A DNA stretch of 64,000 nt from Bacteroides sp. M10 (GTDB lineage: Bacteria; Bacteroidota; Bacteroidia; Bacteroidales; Bacteroidaceae): assembly GCF_014334015.1 (NCBI RefSeq), contig NZ_CP060488.1, forward strand, positions 1,756,501-1,820,500, given 5' to 3'. Shown piece by piece: positions 27,474 to 37,500 of the stretch (position 1 is its first letter; each line of letters opens with the position of its first letter). Position numbers and translations under genes: made by a program. Below the pieces are notes generated by a model. It was given only the letters and a program-made list of their open reading frames with translations, was not told the DNA's origin and searched no databases.

Positions 27474-28238
27474 TTAGTCGTTCAAGAATGGGAATAAATC
27501 ACTCATGCCCAAAAAACCTTCGTGTGTGGCAGTATATTCGGCTGCCAGTACGGTTCCCAATACAAATCCGCCACGGCTTTTAGCATCATGCGTGATAGTT
27601 ATGCTGTCTACATCAGATTCATAACGAATGGTATGCAGACCGAACACTTCTCCTTCACGGATAGAGGCGATCGGAAGTTCATTAGGCGCGCAATCGTTGG
27701 TTCCGCTAATGGTTCCGTCCGGTGCAAGGAAAGTTCCTTCCACCCATTTGTCCTTACGGTCCATCTTTTCCAGAATACCTTCTGCCAGTGTGATAGCTGT
27801 TCCGCTAGGAGCATCCAATTTATGAATATGATGTGTCTCGCTCATGGTGACATCATAAGTGGGGAACTGGTTCATAATTTTAGCCAGATACTTGTTGACG
27901 GCAGAGAAAATGCTGACTCCCAGACTGAAGTTGGACGACCAGAACAGTGTTTTGCCTCCTTCAGTGCAGAGCTTTTTGATTTCTTCGCCATGCTCGGCCA
28001 TCCATCCGGTACTGCCGGATACCAGTTTCACACCTGCTTTGAATGCTCTCATATAATTGCTGTAAGCTACCATCGGATTGGTAAACTCAATGGCTACATC
28101 GGCCGATTTGAACGCTTCGGATTCGAAGTCATCCTGATTATTGATGTCAATGATGCAGACGATTTCATGTCCGCGACTACGGGCAACCTTTTCTATCTCT
28201 TTGCCCATCTTTCCGTAACCGATCAGTGCTATTTTCAT
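27474..28238 (-). CDS. dapB: 4-hydroxy-tetrahydrodipicolinate reductase
   Basis: DapB reduces hydroxy-tetrahydrodipicolinate to tetrahydrodipicolinate with NAD(P)H, in the diaminopimelate/lysine pathway. The N-terminal Rossmann motif is ALIGYGKMG and the family signature ETHHIHKLDAPSGTA is present. The ATG at 28238 (MKIALIGYG) gives the normal length of ~254 residues. The longer frame to 28304 reads through the promoter region and is unlikely. It is the first gene of the operon with lepB. Confidence 0.95.
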   Translation of the reverse strand: MKIALIGYGKMGKEIEKVARSRGHEIVCIIDINNQDDFESEAFKSADVAIEFTNPMVAYSNYMRAFKAGVKLVSGSTGWMAEHGEEIKKLCTEGGKTLFWSSNFSLGVSIFSAVNKYLAKIMNQFPTYDVTMSETHHIHKLDAPSGTAITLAEGILEKMDRKDKWVEGTFLAPDGTISGTNDCAPNELPIASIREGEVFGLHTIRYESDVDSITITHDAKSRGGFVLGTVLAAEYTATHEGFLGMSDLFPFLND

Positions 28239-28270
28239 TGTTTTCTGACTTATATTCAAAATAATAATCG

Positions 28271-28278
28271 CAAAGATA
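28271..28278 (-). promoter_or_regulatory. -7 element of the dapB-lepB operon
   Basis: TATCTTTG on the minus strand, 32 nt ahead of the chosen dapB start. It lies back to back with the DUF2851 promoter within 26 bp, so the two transcripts diverge from one short region. Confidence 0.55.
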
Positions 28279-28288
28279 AGATTTTTAT

Positions 28289-28296
28289 TACATTTG
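28289..28296 (+). promoter_or_regulatory. -7 element of the DUF2851 gene
   Basis: TACATTTG on the plus strand, 25 nt before the ATG at 28322. The -33 region would overlap the divergent dapB promoter. Confidence 0.5.
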
Positions 28297-28321
28297 CAGC
28301 GCACATTAACGTCTTGTTAAC

Positions 28322-29611
28322 ATGGAACATCTTCTCCACTACGTGTGGAAACATAAATTATTTCCTCTGAAAGTACTGCAAACCACCAACGGCTTACCGG
28401 TAGAAGTGATTGATTCCGGGCTGCAAAACCCGAATGCCGGTCCCGACTTTTTTAACGCGAAACTAAAGATTGATGGCGCCTTATGGGTAGGGAATATAGA
28501 AATACATACACATTCTTCCGATTGGTTTCGCCACGGGCATGATTGCGACAAAGCCTACGATTCGGTAATTCTCCATGTGGTGAGCGAGGTGGATACGGAA
28601 ATAACCCGTACCAACGGTGAACAGATACCACAACTATTGCTGACTTGTCCGGAAAATGTGCAATCCCATTATCATGAACTTTGCGTAGCCGATCATTATC
28701 CGGCTTGCTATCCCATCCTTGCCTCTCTTCCCAAACTTACTATCCATTCCTGGCTGACTGCTTTGCAAACAGAACGTTTGGAACAGAAAGCACAGTTAAT
28801 CATGCAGCGTCTCGAACTTTGCAACAGTAATTGGGAAGATGCTTTCTTTATCACCCTTGCCCGTAATTTCGGTTTCGGCTTGAACGGAGATGCTTTTGAA
28901 ACGTGGGCGGGATTGTTGCCATTTCGTGCGATGGATAAGCACCGGAATGATTTATTTCAGATAGAAGCTTTTTTCTATGGTTTGGCAGGGTTGTTGGAAG
29001 AGGCATTTCTGAAAAAGGAACAGGAAGACGAGTATAGTCTTCGTCTTTGCAAAGAGTTTCGTTATTTGCAGCGAAAATTTGAAATCGGGCAGGGGATGGA
29101 TGCTACATTATGGCGTTTTCTCCGGCTTCGTCCGGAAAACTTTCCTCATATTCGCCTGGCGCAGTTGGCCTATCTCTATCAGAAAGGAGATAAACTGTTT
29201 TCACGTTTACTGGAAGCGGATACTCTGACGGATGTGAGAGCTTTACTGGATACACGTACGTCTTCCTATTGGGAGAATCATTATTTATTCGGGCGACTGT
29301 CTTCACAAAAGGAAAAGACGATGGGAGAGCGTTCCAAGGATTTGATTATCATTAATACGGTGGTTCCTTTTCTTTATACTTACGGTTTGCACAAGGCGGA
29401 TGAACGAATGTGTGAACGTGCCGCACGCTTTCTGGAAGAATTGAAGGCGGAGAGTAATCACATCATTCGTTCGTGGAGCGATGCCGGGCTTCCGGTAGTC
29501 AGTGCGGCGGATAGTCAGGCACTGATACAGTTACAAAAAGAGTATTGTGATAAGCGGAAATGTCTGTACTGCCGCTTCGGTTATGAATATTTGAAACATA
29601 CAAATATTTAG
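28322..29611 (+). CDS. DUF2851 family protein
   Basis: The 429-residue cytosolic protein has the DUF2851 N-terminal block: HYVWKHKLFP, then NPNAGPDFFNAKL and WVGNIEIHTHSSDWFRHGH. It ends with a Cys-rich tail (CDKRKCLYCRFGYEYL). The His/Asp/Cys content suggests metal or nucleic-acid handling, but no function is established. It is conserved next to dapB in Bacteroides as far as I recall. It is transcribed divergently from dapB. Confidence 0.88.
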   Translation: MEHLLHYVWKHKLFPLKVLQTTNGLPVEVIDSGLQNPNAGPDFFNAKLKIDGALWVGNIEIHTHSSDWFRHGHDCDKAYDSVILHVVSEVDTEITRTNGEQIPQLLLTCPENVQSHYHELCVADHYPACYPILASLPKLTIHSWLTALQTERLEQKAQLIMQRLELCNSNWEDAFFITLARNFGFGLNGDAFETWAGLLPFRAMDKHRNDLFQIEAFFYGLAGLLEEAFLKKEQEDEYSLRLCKEFRYLQRKFEIGQGMDATLWRFLRLRPENFPHIRLAQLAYLYQKGDKLFSRLLEADTLTDVRALLDTRTSSYWENHYLFGRLSSQKEKTMGERSKDLIIINTVVPFLYTYGLHKADERMCERAARFLEELKAESNHIIRSWSDAGLPVVSAADSQALIQLQKEYCDKRKCLYCRFGYEYLKHTNI

Positions 29612-29644
29612 TTCTTAAAATAACCAAGATGCCAAACTTGTCAT

Positions 29645-29652
29645 TATCTTTG
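29645..29652 (+). promoter_or_regulatory. -7 element of the DUF4348-like lipoprotein gene
   Basis: TATCTTTG fits TAnnTTTG and lies 34 nt before the ATG at 29687. Confidence 0.5.
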
Positions 29653-29686
29653 CGCCGTCAATTAAACTCTTAATTTATATAGTGTT

Positions 29687-30247
29687 ATGAGAGCTAAAAA
29701 GTTTGTATGCTGCTTGCTGGCTATGATGCTGCTCGCAGGTGTTTCGTTTATCTCCTGCGGTAATAGTTCCAAGGCAAAAGCCGATAGTGAACTGACTACA
29801 CAAGACGGTGAAGATTTCAAATCCTTTTTGGATAAATTTACTTCCAGTGCAGCCTTCCAGTATACTCGTATCAAGTTCCCATTAAAGACTCCGATCACTT
29901 TGTTGGCAGATGACGGAGAAACCGAGAAAACATTCCCTTTCACTCGGGAAAAGTGGCCGTTGCTGGATAGCGAAACAATGAAGGAAGAACGTATCACCCA
30001 GGAAGAGGGAGGTATTTATGTTTCCAAGTTTACGTTGAATGAACCGAAGCATAAAATCTTTGAGGCAGGCTATGAAGAATCCGAGGTTGATTTGCGTGTC
30101 GAGTTCGAGTTGCAGTCGGACGGGAAATGGTATGTGGTAGATTGTTATACAGGTTGGTATGGATATGACTTGCCGATTGGAGAGTTAAAGCAGACTATTC
30201 AGAATGTGAAAGAAGAAAATGCCGCATTCAAAGAAATACATCCTTAG
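29687..30247 (+). CDS. DUF4348-like lipoprotein
   Basis: The 186-residue protein has a lipobox (FISC) at the end of a hydrophobic leader. The rest, including DFKSFLDKFTSSAAFQYTRIKFPL and FPFTREKWPLLD, resembles DUF4348 proteins of Bacteroides, which lack a known function. The C-terminal strands (KWYVVDCYTGW) suggest an NTF2-like or cystatin-like fold, which is inference. It is monocistronic and convergent with the DUF1573 gene across a long hairpin. Confidence 0.72.
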   Translation: MRAKKFVCCLLAMMLLAGVSFISCGNSSKAKADSELTTQDGEDFKSFLDKFTSSAAFQYTRIKFPLKTPITLLADDGETEKTFPFTREKWPLLDSETMKEERITQEEGGIYVSKFTLNEPKHKIFEAGYEESEVDLRVEFELQSDGKWYVVDCYTGWYGYDLPIGELKQTIQNVKEENAAFKEIHP

Positions 30248-30260
30248 AAAGGAGAAATAA

Positions 30261-30323
30261 GTATTAAGTATCAAGTATTAGCCAGTCATTTGATGTTAAT
30301 ACTTAATACTTGATACTTAATAC
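30261..30323. terminator. Long AT-rich hairpin between convergent genes
   Basis: Perfect 20-bp stem (30261-30280 with 30304-30323) and a 23-nt loop. It lies between the stops of two convergent genes and could act in both directions, though neither side has a strong T-run. Confidence 0.65.
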
Positions 30324-30333
30324 ATGATATTGA

Positions 30334-30858
30334 TTACGGTTCTCCGACATAATATCCCAGTTCAGATTCTTTTCCATCCACCATCTCTCTGACAATACCA
30401 TTTTTGGTGTTGAACTCTTGATAGAGTTCTTCATAATCACGTGTATAGTCTGCATCGGGGACTACGTTGACATCAAATTTAAGTTCGGCTCTTCCGTCGG
30501 GGAGCATATTGCCGAAAATCCGGATGCGGTGAACCACCTCGCCTACATTCTTAATACTATTGTAGGTTGCCTTGAATTGTCTGATTCCGTCTTCGGGAAT
30601 GATGATATGCGAACTTTTATCCAGAATGATACAGCCACAGGAAGGTTGCATTTCTGAAATGATTAACGGAGCATCTCCTGTATTGGTGATAGTAAACATG
30701 ATATCGAGCTGCTGACCTTGCTTGATGGGGTAATAGTGCCTGATCGAGTCCTTTATCGTCATACTTGTGGGACGTACTTCCTTCCTGCACCCTGTTAAGC
30801 AGAGTGGAAGTGCCGTCAGTAGGAAAATATAGAATATAGATTTATTCATAGTTGCCAT
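30334..30858 (-). CDS. DUF1573 lipoprotein
   Basis: The 174-residue protein has a lipobox (CLTGC) and the DUF1573 ASPM-like beta-sandwich: IMFTITNTGDAPLIISEMQPSCGCI, followed by the FKATYNS strand. These domains are protein- or glycan-binding accessory modules. It is the last gene of the five-gene exopolysaccharide-like operon, 31 nt after the DUF4838 gene. Met4 (30849) is an alternative start. The role is unknown. Confidence 0.82.
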   Translation of the reverse strand: MATMNKSIFYIFLLTALPLCLTGCRKEVRPTSMTIKDSIRHYYPIKQGQQLDIMFTITNTGDAPLIISEMQPSCGCIILDKSSHIIIPEDGIRQFKATYNSIKNVGEVVHRIRIFGNMLPDGRAELKFDVNVVPDADYTRDYEELYQEFNTKNGIVREMVDGKESELGYYVGEP

Positions 30859-30889
30859 TTATTTTTTTGTTATGTCACTTTTCCAGCGT

Positions 30890-33043
30890 TTAGGGGATGA
30901 ATGCAATTTCATCGATGCCCATTTGCGTTCCCGGTTTCTTTAAACAACTGATTTTGATGCTTAATTGTTCTGCTCCGTTCAGGTCTGCCGAAACGGTGGC
31001 TTTTATCATTTCCCCTTTTTCCGGGGCGTCTTCCGGTTTCAGGTCTATTGTTTTATAAGCTATTCCGTCTTTCAACAGTTGAATTTGCTGTGGAGCATAG
31101 ATGCGATGCCGGGGAAGATTCAGGAAACTGATATAGAATGTTCCTGATGCGTTGATACCTTTCACCGGCAGGTTGATGGTACATTCTTCTCCCGGAATGA
31201 TAACCCAACCGCAATGATAGTCTCCGGGTAAACCGTGAGTGCCGTCGGTCAGTTTCTTTGAATCATTTTTATTTAGTTTAGGGGTTGTGGAAGGATTCAT
31301 TCCCAGAAACAAACTTTTCTTTATGTCGGAAGCAAGTATATATTGTTCCCATTCCTTTATATAATAGTCAATCTCATAAGCTGACTCATTATAATATTCC
31401 ATTCCGGCAAATGCTTGATGCTCTTTGAGCTGGGTGATCCATTTCCGGGCTTGGGGAACCGATTGGATCTCTTTTCCATTTCGTTTGGCATATCCGTAAG
31501 CATCAAAGCCGTGGTCACGTCCTAATTCCAGGCGTGTGAAAGACAAAGCGGTCTGAAGTTCGTGCAGCTTTTTACGCTCTTTTCCTTTTGCTTCGGAAAC
31601 AAAATCTCCCATTTCATCATAGAATTTGATGAATTGATCCGGATAGAGGAATGCTTTTTCTGATTCTCTGATACCGGCATAAAGTCCGAGTCGTTTTCCG
31701 GATTGGGCGTTGTTCTCCAATTCAGTGTAGTAATCGTACAGCCATTTTTTTGATGCCGGATATTCCTGATTAAAGTAACTTCTGATTAAGTCATCGACCG
31801 GGAGTTCCGGGTTGATAAGGAGGGAGGATAATACAAAAGTCCTCATTTCATCGAAAGAAGAATAGCTATATCCGCTTCCGTTGAAGAATATACCGCTGGC
31901 TCCATGTTGTTTGAAGAATTGGAGTCTTTGTTGGGCTATCTTTAATATGGGAAAAGGAGTGAGGTAGTCGTCAAAGTTGTTGATATAGTCCCATATATAG
32001 ATGTTATTCGTCACTTTCTTCCAGTTGTCGAGTTGGTCGGCAAATTTCTTGTCTTGCTCATCCTTGCCGTCTGTCCGGCGAAGTGGGTAGTCGATGGCGC
32101 TGACGATTACTCCGGTGTTGGAGGGGAGTTGTTTGTCGGTGACCTGTTGTGTGGTCAGATAAGAAGTCGTAAAGAAAAAATGCTTGGGAAAACGTTGTGA
32201 AAGGCGGATGATAAGTTCCGTAACGGCCGGAGTGGCATTCTTCTCTGTGTTTCCCAGTGCGGTGCAGGTGGTGCACGTGCAGGCATACGGAGCATCATCC
32301 GGGGCTATTACAAAACGGGAATTCCCCTTTTCACCGAAGTTATCTACAATATAACTTTCTATCTGGCGGTACATGTCCTCGGAAGAGAAACATAGTTGTG
32401 AGTCATCTGTTTTTCCATGAATGGTGGCGTATACTTTTTCCGCTTCTTTCCCCAATACTTTCCGCAGGTTGTGTCCCCATATTCCCCAGCTGTCGTCGAA
32501 GTTATTCAGGCCGATAACGCCTGTATGATCGGCGTTCAGGCCGTATGGGGAATAAATGCTTTGATAGTCAAATGCAAAGGTTCCGCAAGTATCATTGAGA
32601 TTGATAAGGGCGGGAGGAAGATCCGAACCGTCTATGCGCGGGTCTTCTTTGCTGATTTTCTTGATTAGTTGGTATTGTAGCCAAAGCATTTGTTTGTCGT
32701 CACTTGCTGTCAACCTTATGTCAGAACCTTTGCAGGCTACTTTGAATCCTCTTTCTAATGTTGGGTCTATTTGTATGATGATGCGCCACATATCCATTTC
32801 GGAAACGCCAAAAGCTACCATTTCATCGTCGTTTGCACGCTTCTTGAGATGCTCGTACAGGTATTTCGCCCACCGGGTGTCTCTGTCGGTCGGATCCTCA
32901 CCAATGGTGACGAGATACCCTTCTTTAGATGGGAACATCTCCGTGCGTGCCTGCATACGGCAGCCGGATAAAAGGCAGCAAATACATATCATTCCTGCCA
33001 ATACAGGGCCAAGCGTATCAGAATGAAATATAAACTTGTGCAT
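30890..33043 (-). CDS. DUF4838 lipoprotein, putative glycoside hydrolase of the exopolysaccharide operon
   Basis: The 717-residue protein has a lipobox (LLSGC). An N-terminal GH67/GH20b-like domain (about 35-140) is followed by a TIM-barrel-like DUF4838 region. The region has the typical FVIAPDDAPYACTCTTCTAL segment and a barrel ending near residue 420. A C-terminal beta-sandwich (about 590-717) resembles a carbohydrate-binding module. Its start overlaps the end of the TPR/barrel gene by 26 nt, so translation is coupled. In PNAG and similar systems this operon position is held by a polymer-modifying hydrolase (PgaB, BcsZ); by analogy this may trim the polymer. Catalytic residues could not be assigned. 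Confidence 0.78.
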   Translation of the reverse strand: MHKFIFHSDTLGPVLAGMICICCLLSGCRMQARTEMFPSKEGYLVTIGEDPTDRDTRWAKYLYEHLKKRANDDEMVAFGVSEMDMWRIIIQIDPTLERGFKVACKGSDIRLTASDDKQMLWLQYQLIKKISKEDPRIDGSDLPPALINLNDTCGTFAFDYQSIYSPYGLNADHTGVIGLNNFDDSWGIWGHNLRKVLGKEAEKVYATIHGKTDDSQLCFSSEDMYRQIESYIVDNFGEKGNSRFVIAPDDAPYACTCTTCTALGNTEKNATPAVTELIIRLSQRFPKHFFFTTSYLTTQQVTDKQLPSNTGVIVSAIDYPLRRTDGKDEQDKKFADQLDNWKKVTNNIYIWDYINNFDDYLTPFPILKIAQQRLQFFKQHGASGIFFNGSGYSYSSFDEMRTFVLSSLLINPELPVDDLIRSYFNQEYPASKKWLYDYYTELENNAQSGKRLGLYAGIRESEKAFLYPDQFIKFYDEMGDFVSEAKGKERKKLHELQTALSFTRLELGRDHGFDAYGYAKRNGKEIQSVPQARKWITQLKEHQAFAGMEYYNESAYEIDYYIKEWEQYILASDIKKSLFLGMNPSTTPKLNKNDSKKLTDGTHGLPGDYHCGWVIIPGEECTINLPVKGINASGTFYISFLNLPRHRIYAPQQIQLLKDGIAYKTIDLKPEDAPEKGEMIKATVSADLNGAEQLSIKISCLKKPGTQMGIDEIAFIP

Positions 33044-35987
33044 AGATGTTATATAAGTTTTTATAGCGTGTCGATATGGATTCTATCTGGTTGGACGGAC
33101 TTGTCCCTCGCACCGTATTGGTTTGGTTATAATAGGTGTTCCAGGTACCCATCAAGCCTATGGTAATGTTAGGACTGACCATATACTGGCCTCCCAATCC
33201 CACCATGGTATTGGTGTGAGAGAAAGAGCCGGGCAGCGCATAGTCCAGTACGGCCGTTTCCGGTGCCGATCCGATGCTTGCCATGGCGTTGATATTTGTC
33301 TTTCCGTCATTAGCCGGGAAATACTTGGCGCCAATCTGAGCATTGTAATAGAAGTTGGAGTTGAAGAAGTGCATATCTATCTTCGTGTTGAGACGAACGA
33401 CTTCAATGGTCTTGGCTAATTCTCCGCCTACAGTGAGTAGGTTAGTCTTTGACTCATTCCAACCCGTAAACAGATAGCCATTGTCTCCGGTACCGCCTGC
33501 AAAGAATTCATCGTTCCATTCATAACGCTTCGTGTAGGCGGCTACCCGTCTATAACCCACATGCGCGCCTATTTCCCAATCATTCTTGAGATAATGCCGT
33601 AAAGCGACATCAGCCGTTATGTCCGGGAAGTATTTGGTCGCAAAGGCTGCATTGGCCGTGAGACTCCACTTCGGTGAGAAGTGATGCGTCCACTCACCTT
33701 GTACCTGAATGCCGACTCCTCCCGGTGTCTGCTCTTCCGCTTCCATGCTGTCGCTTGCCGAGCCACTTCGTCCTGCATAGTTGAGACGTCCCGTATAGCT
33801 GTTCTTCTGGCCTTTTCGGGTATATTCGGCTGTTGCAACAGAGGTAATGATATCTTCTTCTCCGTAGCGTGCACGAAGATAGGTCAAGGCAATCTCATTC
33901 TTGAGCATCATGCTTCTAAGACCCGATAAATGTCGTTGGAAAGAGCGATATTCCATGATGGATGGCTCGTAGTACTTTTGGTAATAATAGGCTGAATCCG
34001 CTTGACGGTTGGCTTCATATACCACTCCCTTGGTGTACTTCAATGATTTGTTCTGACTGTCATAAAGCAAAGCTGTATCAAGAACAGCGAGAGCCTTTTC
34101 CGGTTCTTTGGCCTTTGTCAGTTGCAGGGCACGGTATTCACTGCTCTGTGAGAATGCGCCTATAATCTCTTTGTTGCTCGGGTATTTATTGAGTATCGGC
34201 TTCAGGAATTCCAAAGAAGCTTCGTATCTCTTGTCACGTTCAAGCACGGTAGCTCTTTTTGCCTGATAGAATGGTTCTTCAGGATAATAATTGATTCCTT
34301 GTGCTGTATATTTCTCGAATTCATCGTATTTTCCGAGTAAACCGGACGAATTGATGGCATACCGTAATCCGAGATCGCTCGATGGATTCAGGCTAATTAG
34401 CTTAACAGATTCCTCGTATGCTTTCTTCGTAGCTCCGGCTTCCATACATTTCTTGATGTAGGGCACTGCCAGTTCCTCGTATCCGATAACATAGAAAATA
34501 CGCATATCCTCATCACTCTGCTCGATGGCAGATAGATACAGTTGCAAAGCCTCTTCGGTTTTATCCATTTTATCGAGAATAAATGCCCTTTTTAACGTGC
34601 CGTTTTCGTAATCAGGGAAGTGAAGAGTGATGGTGTCCAATGTTGCAAGTGCTTCATTGTAACGTTTCATATTGATATAGCAACTCAAGGCTTTTTCCCA
34701 TGCGGCACCGTTCACTTCATTGTCGTCTACATGTTTTTGAGAAACGAACAATACGTGCGGCAATGCTTCTGCGTACAGACCGAGTTCCATCAGTTTTTCA
34801 GCTTTCTTCATGTGTTGTGCGCTCATGGCAAGCGTAATATCATAATCATCAGGATACATCTCATACATCTTTTTCAGCGTTGAATAGGCAAGATCATCCT
34901 CATTCATCTGGCGATAAAGCATATATTCTTTATAAAGAATTCCTTTATCATTATTGCCATATTGTTTTTTAGCTTCTCTGATATAGAAGAGTGCATCATC
35001 GGTATATCCCCGGGTGACGGAAGTGTTCAGCAGGTAGTCTAATGCTTCCTTGTTCTTATTACCTCCTTCGTAGGCCATGCCATATAATACATAAGGATCC
35101 CGCTGCTTCTCTGCTCGGGCAGCCTCCATTAACAGGTCGTTATACATACGCCGTATGGCAGGGCTGTTGTTTCTTCGCATTTGCTCGCGTATAAACGCCA
35201 GAGCTTCCGGATAACGTGCCAATTCACTGAGGATACTCGCCCTTTTGACGATAAGCGCACCGCTTCCCGGTATGGCAGCCAAACCGTTGGATGACCAGCC
35301 TAGAGCAGCTTCCCGGTTTCCTTCCTGTAAATGCAGGTTAATGATGTCCAGATAATATTCTTCGTTTTGAGGAGATACTTTGATGAGCTCCGTCAGCTTT
35401 TCGATAGCCTCTTTTCGGTTACCACCTTTTTTCATTTGCTGGTAGCCTACCTCCATGCTGTAGATATAATCCTTCCTTAGAATCGTATCGTTCGGGTAAA
35501 TCTGATTGATTCGTTTCAACAGACGGTCTGCTTCCACATCGTTGTTCTGCTTGCGGTACAGTTCAATCTTTCTTCGCCATAAACCTCTCCAATACGGATT
35601 CACTTCCAGCAACTCATTAACGTAACAAATAGCACTGGAATAATTCTCGGTGATATCTTCTACGTCTACCAGCAGATGTTTGGCATTGACGTTGTTGTAA
35701 TTGTCATCTATCGCTTTGACAAGATGATAACGCGACTGGTCATAGTTCTTTTCGTGGAACCAGTATTTTCCCATGAGCCATTCAAGGTCAGAAACATTCG
35801 GGTATTTCTGAAGGCCCTCCTCCAACAGCTCTTTCCCTGCTTCCCATTCCTCGTTCGCAAAATGCTCCTGTACAATCTGGGCATATTGCTCCGGTGTCTG
35901 GAATCCGTTGTCGGTCCCGGAGGAAGAGGTTATCAGTAAAAACAGACAACCTAATATGGTGATCTTATGGAGAAATTCTCTGTTCAT
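33018..35987 (-). CDS. TPR protein with C-terminal outer-membrane barrel (PgaA/BcsC-like, YaiO-type)
   Basis: The 989-residue protein has a signal peptide. About 680 residues of TPR-like helical repeats follow (for example NYNNVNAKHLLVDVEDI, ALGWSSNGLAAIPGSG and EALATLDTITLHFPDYENG). The C-terminal ~230 residues are a beta-barrel with alternating aromatic strands ending in YAQVYISF, like YaiO barrels. TPR scaffold plus barrel in one chain is the design of PgaA and BcsC, which guide nascent polysaccharide across the periplasm and outer membrane. It sits between the GT2 synthase (26-nt gap) and the DUF4838 gene (26-nt overlap). Confidence 0.85.
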   Translation of the reverse strand: MNREFLHKITILGCLFLLITSSSGTDNGFQTPEQYAQIVQEHFANEEWEAGKELLEEGLQKYPNVSDLEWLMGKYWFHEKNYDQSRYHLVKAIDDNYNNVNAKHLLVDVEDITENYSSAICYVNELLEVNPYWRGLWRRKIELYRKQNNDVEADRLLKRINQIYPNDTILRKDYIYSMEVGYQQMKKGGNRKEAIEKLTELIKVSPQNEEYYLDIINLHLQEGNREAALGWSSNGLAAIPGSGALIVKRASILSELARYPEALAFIREQMRRNNSPAIRRMYNDLLMEAARAEKQRDPYVLYGMAYEGGNKNKEALDYLLNTSVTRGYTDDALFYIREAKKQYGNNDKGILYKEYMLYRQMNEDDLAYSTLKKMYEMYPDDYDITLAMSAQHMKKAEKLMELGLYAEALPHVLFVSQKHVDDNEVNGAAWEKALSCYINMKRYNEALATLDTITLHFPDYENGTLKRAFILDKMDKTEEALQLYLSAIEQSDEDMRIFYVIGYEELAVPYIKKCMEAGATKKAYEESVKLISLNPSSDLGLRYAINSSGLLGKYDEFEKYTAQGINYYPEEPFYQAKRATVLERDKRYEASLEFLKPILNKYPSNKEIIGAFSQSSEYRALQLTKAKEPEKALAVLDTALLYDSQNKSLKYTKGVVYEANRQADSAYYYQKYYEPSIMEYRSFQRHLSGLRSMMLKNEIALTYLRARYGEEDIITSVATAEYTRKGQKNSYTGRLNYAGRSGSASDSMEAEEQTPGGVGIQVQGEWTHHFSPKWSLTANAAFATKYFPDITADVALRHYLKNDWEIGAHVGYRRVAAYTKRYEWNDEFFAGGTGDNGYLFTGWNESKTNLLTVGGELAKTIEVVRLNTKIDMHFFNSNFYYNAQIGAKYFPANDGKTNINAMASIGSAPETAVLDYALPGSFSHTNTMVGLGGQYMVSPNITIGLMGTWNTYYNQTNTVRGTSPSNQIESISTRYKNLYNIYAQVYISF

Positions 35988-36013
35988 TCTATCTTGTCTT
36001 TAATCTTTCTTGT

Positions 36014-37489
36014 TTAAATCGTAGCAGGTTCGGGCTTCATTGCCGTTATATCAGTACCGTCTGCACTTTCTTCTTTCTGCTTGAATCCTTTCCGTTCCAT
36101 GTTCTTCCACTTGAAGTCTCTATTGGTCAGATAACTGAGGTATCCTCTCAATGAACAGAAAGTGATGATGGGATGATAGAAGATGGGCTCCAATATGGAC
36201 GCAATGATAATCCACAGGTATTCATATCCTCTTTTATATAGCATCCCGACATAGTAGTCGTAGGTAATAACAACGATGGAAAGGAACTGGCAGAACGTAT
36301 AGATCGTCAGGTAAATCATCCATGCCGTGTTCCAGTTGACTGCTCCTGTAAAGGCCAGATAGATAAATACTATCAAACCGACGAGCTCGATGATTGGCGC
36401 CAGAAACTCAAAAACGAACATATAAGGCAGAGTTAACAGTCCCATCTGCTTATACGTCTTTTTGAAAATCATCTTACGATGGATATTAAGTGTCTGGAAC
36501 AATCCCCGTGCCCAACGGGTACGTTGCCGGTAAAGCATTGCCAGGTTGGGAGGTCCTTCCGTCCAACAACAAGTATCAGGAATCTGTACGATCTTATAAG
36601 GACGGGAGAAGTCGCACATATATCCTACCATGCGGGTGATGAGGTCCATGTCTTCGGCAAAAGAGGGGGCATCGTATCCTCCGGCTGCAATCGCTACCGA
36701 ACGGTCGAAAAGACCGAATCCACCGGAAACATTCGGCATACCATTGATTGCGGACCATCCCATCTTACCAATCAGATAGGAACGCATGTATTCCAGATTC
36801 TGGAAAAGTGGAATCGGTGTACGGGGAGTTCTAACGTCTATGATTTGTCCGTCTTTCACGACGCATCCGTTAGCCATCAACATCGTTCCGCTGACTGCAA
36901 TTACTTGTTTTTCTGAAGATATAATGGGCGAGATACAACGATAAAGAGCATACTTTTCCAAAATGCAATCCACATCCGTGCAGATAAAATAAGGATGAGA
37001 AGCAACGTTGATACCCGCATTGGATGCATCCGCTTTGGTTCCTCCATTTTCTTTGTCTACAACGATGAGTCGGCTGTATTTCGGGTTGGAGGATTTGAGG
37101 AGTCTTCGGAACGGTCTGGTTTTGATTCGCTCGATATAAGCATAGGGCACTTCTACCAGTTCATAATATTCGGTCATCTTTTCCAATGTACTGTCCGTAC
37201 TTCCATCATTTACAATAACCACCTCGAAAAGCGGATATTCCAATGCAAGCATGGAGTTCACATTATCAATGATTGTCTTTTCTTCATTGAAGGCAGGAGC
37301 AATTACCGAAATGCCCGGTGTATAGGGGGATTCCTTGATTGTTTTCCGCATATAGCTTTCCACATAGTAATCCTTTCTCCGTTTTAGAGAAATGAAAGAG
37401 AGGAAGGCGAATGTGACGAAGAATATCGCCAGCATGCTCGTATAAAAGAATACGAAATAATTGAAGAATGTAAATATTATATCTCTCAT
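36014..37489 (-). CDS. Processive family 2 glycosyltransferase (PgaC/BcsA-like synthase)
   Basis: The 491-residue membrane enzyme has one N-terminal helix (about 8-32) and three to four C-terminal membrane segments after residue 345. The processive GT2 motifs are in order: VNDGSTD, Asp172-Val-Asp174 (TDVDCIL), Glu279-Asp280 (FAEDMD) and QRTRW at 322-326. Such enzymes polymerise a nucleotide sugar and push the chain through their own membrane channel. No PilZ domain is present, so c-di-GMP binding would need another partner. It is the second gene of the operon, 11 nt after the HEAT gene. The polymer is unknown; PNAG-like, cellulose-like and hyaluronan-like products are all possible. Confidence 0.9.
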   Translation of the reverse strand: MRDIIFTFFNYFVFFYTSMLAIFFVTFAFLSFISLKRRKDYYVESYMRKTIKESPYTPGISVIAPAFNEEKTIIDNVNSMLALEYPLFEVVIVNDGSTDSTLEKMTEYYELVEVPYAYIERIKTRPFRRLLKSSNPKYSRLIVVDKENGGTKADASNAGINVASHPYFICTDVDCILEKYALYRCISPIISSEKQVIAVSGTMLMANGCVVKDGQIIDVRTPRTPIPLFQNLEYMRSYLIGKMGWSAINGMPNVSGGFGLFDRSVAIAAGGYDAPSFAEDMDLITRMVGYMCDFSRPYKIVQIPDTCCWTEGPPNLAMLYRQRTRWARGLFQTLNIHRKMIFKKTYKQMGLLTLPYMFVFEFLAPIIELVGLIVFIYLAFTGAVNWNTAWMIYLTIYTFCQFLSIVVITYDYYVGMLYKRGYEYLWIIIASILEPIFYHPIITFCSLRGYLSYLTNRDFKWKNMERKGFKQKEESADGTDITAMKPEPATI

Positions 37490-37500
37490 GTTCTCTAGTT

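Noticed and set aside
28239..28304. N-terminal extension of DapB
   Set aside because: Adds 22 residues before the MKIALIGYG Rossmann start and overlaps the TATCTTTG promoter element.
27522..28370. 282-residue plus-strand frame opposite dapB
   Set aside because: It lies antisense to a clearly recognisable enzyme, has no family resemblance and runs through the divergent promoter region.
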